Source: an uncultured Candidatus Saccharibacteria bacterium (GTDB taxonomy: Bacteria > Patescibacteriota > Saccharimonadia > Saccharimonadales > Saccharimonadaceae). From it: a stretch of DNA of 8,567 nt. The position numbers and the translations under genes are program-made. Location: positions 1 to 8,567 of the forward strand of contig CALHWD010000022.1 in assembly GCA_938036825.1 (NCBI GenBank), given 5' to 3'. The notes under the pieces are model-generated. The model was not told where the DNA came from. It saw only the letters and a list, made by a program, of their open reading frames with translations, and made no database searches. This document shows positions 5,440 through 8,567 of this stretch, piece by piece. How positions within the stretch are numbered: the first letter of the stretch is position 1; each line of letters starts with the position of its first letter.

Positions 5440-6447
5440 ATGAGTCAGTCGTCGTCTCCCCAGGTTTTGAGTCCATCGGCGCTTACGATGGTAGCGCAGC
5501 ACTGCAAGGTAGCGCGCGATCAGGTGCGGGTGGTGCCAATTGACGGTGCGTCAACCGGGTGTCGACGAGCTGTTGCACTAGCTGGGACGCAGGCGGTGTT
5601 TGTCAAGGAGGCTGATCCAGAAGCTTCGAACCACGCTGCACTAGCGGCGGCTCTGAGCAAAGATGATGCGGTGATTCGGGCGTTGCAACAGACCGGTTCG
5701 CCTCTGGTGACAGAGTTTGTCCAGTATGATGATGAGCGGGTGATCATGCTGAGCCAGGCGTATATTGCCAAGGATGGCTGGCAGTGGCAGCCGCCTGATG
5801 CGGCGGATACGCCAGCGAGTCAGCGCTATATAGCGGCGGTGCTGCGGGCGATTACCCAGCTTGAGCAGACCAAGCTGCCTGCGGCGGCAGCTGAGACGTG
5901 TGTGCTGCATGCTACGGCGTTTGACCGAGTCGTGCAGTGTCAGGGGCTTCGGCTACTTTGCGATGATGCCACGCGGCGTGAGGAGCTCCAGCAGACGTAC
6001 CGCTCCTGGGCTGAGCAAGCCAGTAAGCCAGTGATTCGTCGGCGCTACGAGCAGGTTTGCGCTGTGCTTGATAATACCGAGCGCTTAGCTGATCTCGCCA
6101 TGCTGGCTCAGCAGGTGGCTGACCAGCCGTGCGATCGCTTGAGTCATGGCGATGTGCGGAGCGAGACGATTGCCTACCATGCTGCCCAGGATGACGTGAA
6201 GCTAATCGATTGGCAGTGGGCGGCTTATGTGCCCAAGCGGTGGAGCGCAACCGAGTTTTTGCTCGATATGGCGCGCCGCGGCTACGATGTGCAGGCCTGG
6301 CAGGCTGAGCTGAATCGGCCGCTGCTTGCTGGTCTAGTAGGGTATTATGCCGTATGCAGCGCTCAGCCTGCTCCTGAGGCGGCTCAGGCAGTGCGGCGGC
6401 TCCAGGCGTATATGGCAGCCACGGCGTATGATATGCTAGGCTGGTGA
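5440..6447 (+). CDS. Aminoglycoside-phosphotransferase-fold protein
   Basis: A 335-residue protein with the APH/choline-kinase fold, which normally moves phosphate from ATP to a small-molecule hydroxyl. The catalytic loop is HGDVRSET (236-243) and the metal-binding aspartate is in IDWQWA (D257). A candidate ATP-binding lysine is K56 in VFVKEAD. The usual motif is HGDxxxxN; here the asparagine position is T243, so activity may be altered or lost. The frame is open back to a TTG at 5356, but that start would lie in the terminator. I chose ATG 5440 because the -10 ends six bases before it, giving a leaderless message; no ribosome site precedes it. Low similarity to classic resistance enzymes is expected, so no drug-resistance role should be read into it. 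It stands alone, after the operon terminator. Confidence 0.78.
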   Translation: MSQSSSPQVLSPSALTMVAQHCKVARDQVRVVPIDGASTGCRRAVALAGTQAVFVKEADPEASNHAALAAALSKDDAVIRALQQTGSPLVTEFVQYDDERVIMLSQAYIAKDGWQWQPPDAADTPASQRYIAAVLRAITQLEQTKLPAAAAETCVLHATAFDRVVQCQGLRLLCDDATRREELQQTYRSWAEQASKPVIRRRYEQVCAVLDNTERLADLAMLAQQVADQPCDRLSHGDVRSETIAYHAAQDDVKLIDWQWAAYVPKRWSATEFLLDMARRGYDVQAWQAELNRPLLAGLVGYYAVCSAQPAPEAAQAVRRLQAYMAATAYDMLGW

Positions 6448-6464
6448 ATAGCTAAGGACTATTC
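6446..6464 (+). other. Small inverted repeat at the stop of the APH-fold gene
   Basis: GAATAG (6446-6451) pairs with CTATTC (6459-6464) around seven bases, overlapping the stop codon. No T-tract follows, so it is not a convincing terminator. Transcription could continue into the next small gene. Confidence 0.3.
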
Positions 6465-6555
6465 GTGGATGCTTATGGTTGCTGCAAAAAGGTTACTCAT
6501 GCATATCACGAGTGCCTTGCGAGTGTCATTTTAGATGATAGGAGGTGAATATACC

Positions 6556-6768
6556 ATGGTAAAGACGGCGCACAGTGATTTTGAGATTGATTCAGCTACC
6601 AAGCAGGGAGAAGAGGGTGAGATTTCGTCTCAGAGTACGCAGCCACGGTATAACCAGGAGACTGAGCGCGCGATTGCTCAGGCGCGTGCTATGATGGATG
6701 GCACGCAGCCATCGCAGCAGTATATGTCAATTGCTGCACTGGTTGCAGCGATTGATGCAGAATCGTGA
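6556..6768 (+). CDS. RelB/DinJ-like antitoxin, shortened, no toxin
   Basis: A 70-residue acidic protein. Residues 32-70, containing NQETERAIAQARAMMDG (33-49) and a YMSIAALVAAIDAE tail, resemble the toxin-wrapping C-terminal half of RelB/DinJ antitoxins. The opening MVKTA and ID (11-12) resemble the family's first strand. The stretch that should hold the two helices of the ribbon-helix-helix domain is replaced by about 15 hydrophilic residues. Relative to a usual length near 90, roughly 25-30 residues appear missing, so DNA binding and dimerisation are doubtful. The start is fixed by a perfect AGGAGGTGA (6540-6548) seven bases before ATG 6556; an ATG at 6535 precedes this site and is unlikely. 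No RelE/YafQ-like gene follows. The strong ribosome site suggests it is still expressed. The family match is from remembered motifs, so a novel small protein remains possible. Confidence 0.6.
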   Translation: MVKTAHSDFEIDSATKQGEEGEISSQSTQPRYNQETERAIAQARAMMDGTQPSQQYMSIAALVAAIDAES

Positions 6769-7096
6769 TGTAAACCATCTGATATGCTATGAGAAGAAAA
6801 TGATTCGAAAGAGGCGCTAGAAGAGAAATAGGCCAGGCACGTAAGAGAAGCGATAGTGTGTGTTGGTTATAGCGAGTAGCAGGGTGCTGAGTTATATCTT
6901 CGTTTTCTTCATCTCCTGGCGCAGTATATGGCTTGGATAAACGAGTTTAGGTTAGTTGTTCATGAAACAAAATAATCGCGTCAGAGCGGTACGGGTAAGG
7001 GGAGTATCTACTGGTGATGTGGTTGCTTTGCTCGTTCGTTTTGTATTTGCCCTGTCATGGGAAAGAAGGCAGCCATGCAAGGAAGGAGTACGCCGT

Positions 7097-7168
7097 ATGA
7101 TGTATCCGGGGTGGCGTAGTCGCGAGAATATGGGTTGTCTTGCTACATGTGGGGTATATGACAAATGA
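7097..7168 (+). CDS. Possible 23-residue ORF with strong ribosome site
   Basis: ATG 7097 is preceded by GGAAGGAG (7081-7088) with good spacing. The product, starting MMYPGWRSREN and holding two cysteines, is unlike anything I recognise. Its stop overlaps the ATG of a further 30-codon frame (7165-7257) in an ATGA arrangement. With so short a length, chance is a real explanation. Confidence 0.2.
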   Translation: MMYPGWRSRENMGCLATCGVYDK

Positions 7169-7231
7169 TGAGGGATGTCGTGGTGCAAGCAATAGTCTAT
7201 TTGTCGTGCAGCGCGATGAGCGTGAGTATGA

Positions 7232-7255
7232 GTACGCTGAGCGGTGTACGTTTTT
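7232..7255 (+). terminator. Weak candidate intrinsic terminator, plus strand
   Basis: GTAC (7232-7235) pairs with GTAC (7246-7249), extended inward by two wobbles and one C-G pair to loop GAGC, and followed by five T (7251-7255). It would end any transcript from the antitoxin-like gene. The stem is weak. Confidence 0.35.
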
Positions 7256-7280
7256 AATTTGCTAGGCTCCTGATGATAGC

Positions 7281-7300
7281 TAAACAAAAGAGTTGCTCTT
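7281..7300 (-). terminator. Weak candidate terminator of the minus-strand gene
   Basis: On the minus strand AAGAG (7300-7296) and CTCTT (7292-7288) form a 5-bp stem with loop CAA, followed by TTGTTT. It lies about 100 nt beyond the stop of the minus-strand gene. Together with the plus-strand candidate just before it, it would separate two convergent transcripts. Confidence 0.35.
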
Positions 7301-7396
7301 GTACTGAGCGGTATTTGCGTGGAAGGGCTTAACGTGCAGGAGATTGCTTAAGGTATCCGCTCGAGGCACTAGTGTCGTGGGTATGACGCAAGGATA

Positions 7397-8248
7397 CTAG
7401 CGCCATAGTTCTTCAAGCGAGTAGGAGCGCTCTGGTTCGTCAATTGGTGTCCATAACGGTGCTTGGTTTTCTTGGGCCAGTGCTTGATGTGTGATAGCTA
7501 TCTGCACGGTAGTGTCACAATCGACGCGCTGCCGCACTGCTCGAATAGCTCGCTGTAAGTGTCGCTGCTCTCGATTCGATGCCACAACGAAGAGCAGGGC
7601 AGGTAATGGCTGTCCTGTGACTGCCCAGTCACCATGACGGAAGTAGGAGAGGTACTGGGTAATTGTTTTGGTGATTGCTGCTCGTGGCGTATTCGCAGCA
7701 AAGATATCGAGGAAAAAGCGACGCGTCTCTGAGGCTGTTTTGAGTGACCCGAAGGCATCGGGTAGCTTTTGAGGAAAGTAGTGGTAGTGTGCCATCTCCC
7801 GCGGCAAAAACACCCGCAGTGCTGGATGGCACTGCTGCAGCTGATGAGTCCACTGGTACACGGCAAGTACGTGGTCGACAAACGATTGGCTGACCTGGGC
7901 ATCTCGATAACTTGCCTTGATGAGCTGCGCTGTCACCCGAGGTCCGTCATCGATTTGCTGCAGTACCCGTAACCCTCGTGCTGTCAAATAGTAGGCTGCT
8001 GGTTTGCCTTGGAGCTTCATGTGGCTAGTATAGCGGCGTGCTACAAGACCATGGTTATATAAAACAGTAAGACGAGCAGCAACGTTCCGTGGTGTCATCG
8101 CCAGGCTTTCGGCAAGTAACTGACAACTTCCAAAACGATATCGGTACAATGTGATAAGAATAGAATGTTGTCGTTGCCCTAACACTGAGCGCTTATCTGC
8201 ACCAAGTTGAACACGATTCCATTCATTCTCTTTCTTACTTATATACAC
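7397..8248 (-). CDS. Replication-relaxation family protein
   Basis: A 283-residue protein. Residues about 23-100 are a winged helix-turn-helix: ILITLYRYRFGSCQLLAESL, then RNVAARLTVLYNHGLV, and a wing ending YYLTARGLRVL. Residues about 125-240 include HVLAVYQW, PDAF near 162 and RFFLDIFAAN, which follow the pattern of the replication-relaxation family, where a PD...(E/D) pattern hints at a nuclease-like fold. These proteins are found on plasmids, integrated elements and in many Saccharibacteria genomes; the mechanism is not settled. The start is GTG 8248-8246 because AAGGAG (8260-8255) lies six bases before it; the nearer ATG (8252-8250) stops after five codons. It is convergent with the plus-strand genes and preceded by a long simple-sequence tract. 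The family call rests on remembered motif order. Confidence 0.72.
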   Translation of the reverse strand: MYISKKENEWNRVQLGADKRSVLGQRQHSILITLYRYRFGSCQLLAESLAMTPRNVAARLTVLYNHGLVARRYTSHMKLQGKPAAYYLTARGLRVLQQIDDGPRVTAQLIKASYRDAQVSQSFVDHVLAVYQWTHQLQQCHPALRVFLPREMAHYHYFPQKLPDAFGSLKTASETRRFFLDIFAANTPRAAITKTITQYLSYFRHGDWAVTGQPLPALLFVVASNREQRHLQRAIRAVRQRVDCDTTVQIAITHQALAQENQAPLWTPIDEPERSYSLEELWR

Positions 8249-8269
8249 TCATTTCTCCTTGCTTCCTCA

Positions 8270-8567
8270 TAACCTTTCTTTCTCTCTAACTACCTTTATA
8301 TATTCATCTCTCTTGATCTATATTTATCTCTATTTCTATCTATCTATTTCTATATCCATCTCTATATTTCTATATATCTCTATCTCTATCTCTATCTATT
8401 TCTATCTATCTATCTATCTATCTATTCTTATATCTCTTTATATCTCTATTTATCTATTCTTTATCTTCTTATCTTTATCTTTATCTATATTCATACTATT
8501 CTCTATCTTTACCTATATCTCTATATACATCCATATATCCATATCGATTTCTCTCCTATTATATATA
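8270..8567. repeat. Degenerate GATA/GAGATA simple-repeat tract (TATC on plus)
   Basis: About 300 bp to the window edge is almost purely C/T/A on the plus strand, built of TATC, TATCTC and TATATC units. Perfect runs include TATCTC three times (8375-8392) and TCTA six times (8401-8424). Because units of four and six are mixed and imperfect, it is not one clean microsatellite. Read on the minus strand it is purine-rich (GATA, GAGATA) and full of TAG stops, so it is not coding. It occupies the whole upstream region of the minus-strand gene, leaving no ordinary -35 box that I can identify. The right boundary lies outside the window. Confidence 0.9.

Larger units (their letters stand above)
6769..7396. 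other. Long intergenic stretch, no convincing gene
   Basis: Between the small antitoxin-like gene and the convergent gene that stops at 7397 I see no recognisable protein or RNA. A frame open at 6956-7168 has no ribosome site at its TTG/ATG starts and an unlikely composition. The opposite-strand frame at 6952-7287 is likewise random-looking. I looked for a RelE/YafQ-type toxin remnant after 6769 and did not find one. Confidence 0.5.

Noticed and set aside
6952..7287. 111-residue minus-strand frame
   Set aside because: No ribosome site, non-ATG start, His/Thr/Arg-rich random-looking composition with no domain.

Overview
The window looks like an accessory stretch of a bacterial chromosome. The standard code fits: TGA ends several genes and none needs reading through. 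Genes have strong AGGAGG-type ribosome sites and moderately high GC, set in AT-rich non-coding DNA. The gene set (MacB-like ABC pair with PadR and HAAS/PspC genes, replication-relaxation family protein, ORF6N remnant, RelB/DinJ-like remnant) resembles small-genome Patescibacteria, especially Saccharibacteria. That placement is an inference from gene style, not from a marker gene; a Gram-positive host is the main alternative.

Region 1 (1-1697) has no intact protein gene. At 187-398 on the minus strand lies a broken ORF6N-domain gene, decayed through one homopolymer frameshift, one internal deletion and an early stop. At 558-1209 lies the most interesting content: three copies of a 71-nt element with the same two-hairpin architecture. 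Each has its own TTGACA-N16-TATAAT-type promoter that would start transcription at the foot of the first hairpin, and each ends in a U-tract. This reads as a family of three small non-coding RNA genes that I do not recognise. A fourth, unrelated promoter-hairpin-U-tract unit sits between copies two and three.

Region 2 (1633-5349) is a four-gene operon with its own promoter and intrinsic terminator: FtsX/MacB-like permease, ABC ATPase, PadR-type repressor (start overlapping the ATPase stop) and a membrane protein with an N-terminal HAAS-like helical domain, a PspC domain and an external C-terminal domain. The likely logic is a membrane-stress or peptide-export system sensed through the PadR/HAAS-PspC pair.

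Region 3 (5350-7396) holds an aminoglycoside-phosphotransferase-fold protein, probably translated from a leaderless mRNA, then a 70-residue protein resembling a RelB/DinJ antitoxin that has lost most of its DNA-binding fold and has no toxin beside it, then about 630 bp without a convincing gene.

Region 4 (7397-8567) has a minus-strand replication-relaxation family protein with a GTG start. Its upstream region is about 300 bp of degenerate GATA/GAGATA simple repeat running to the window edge.
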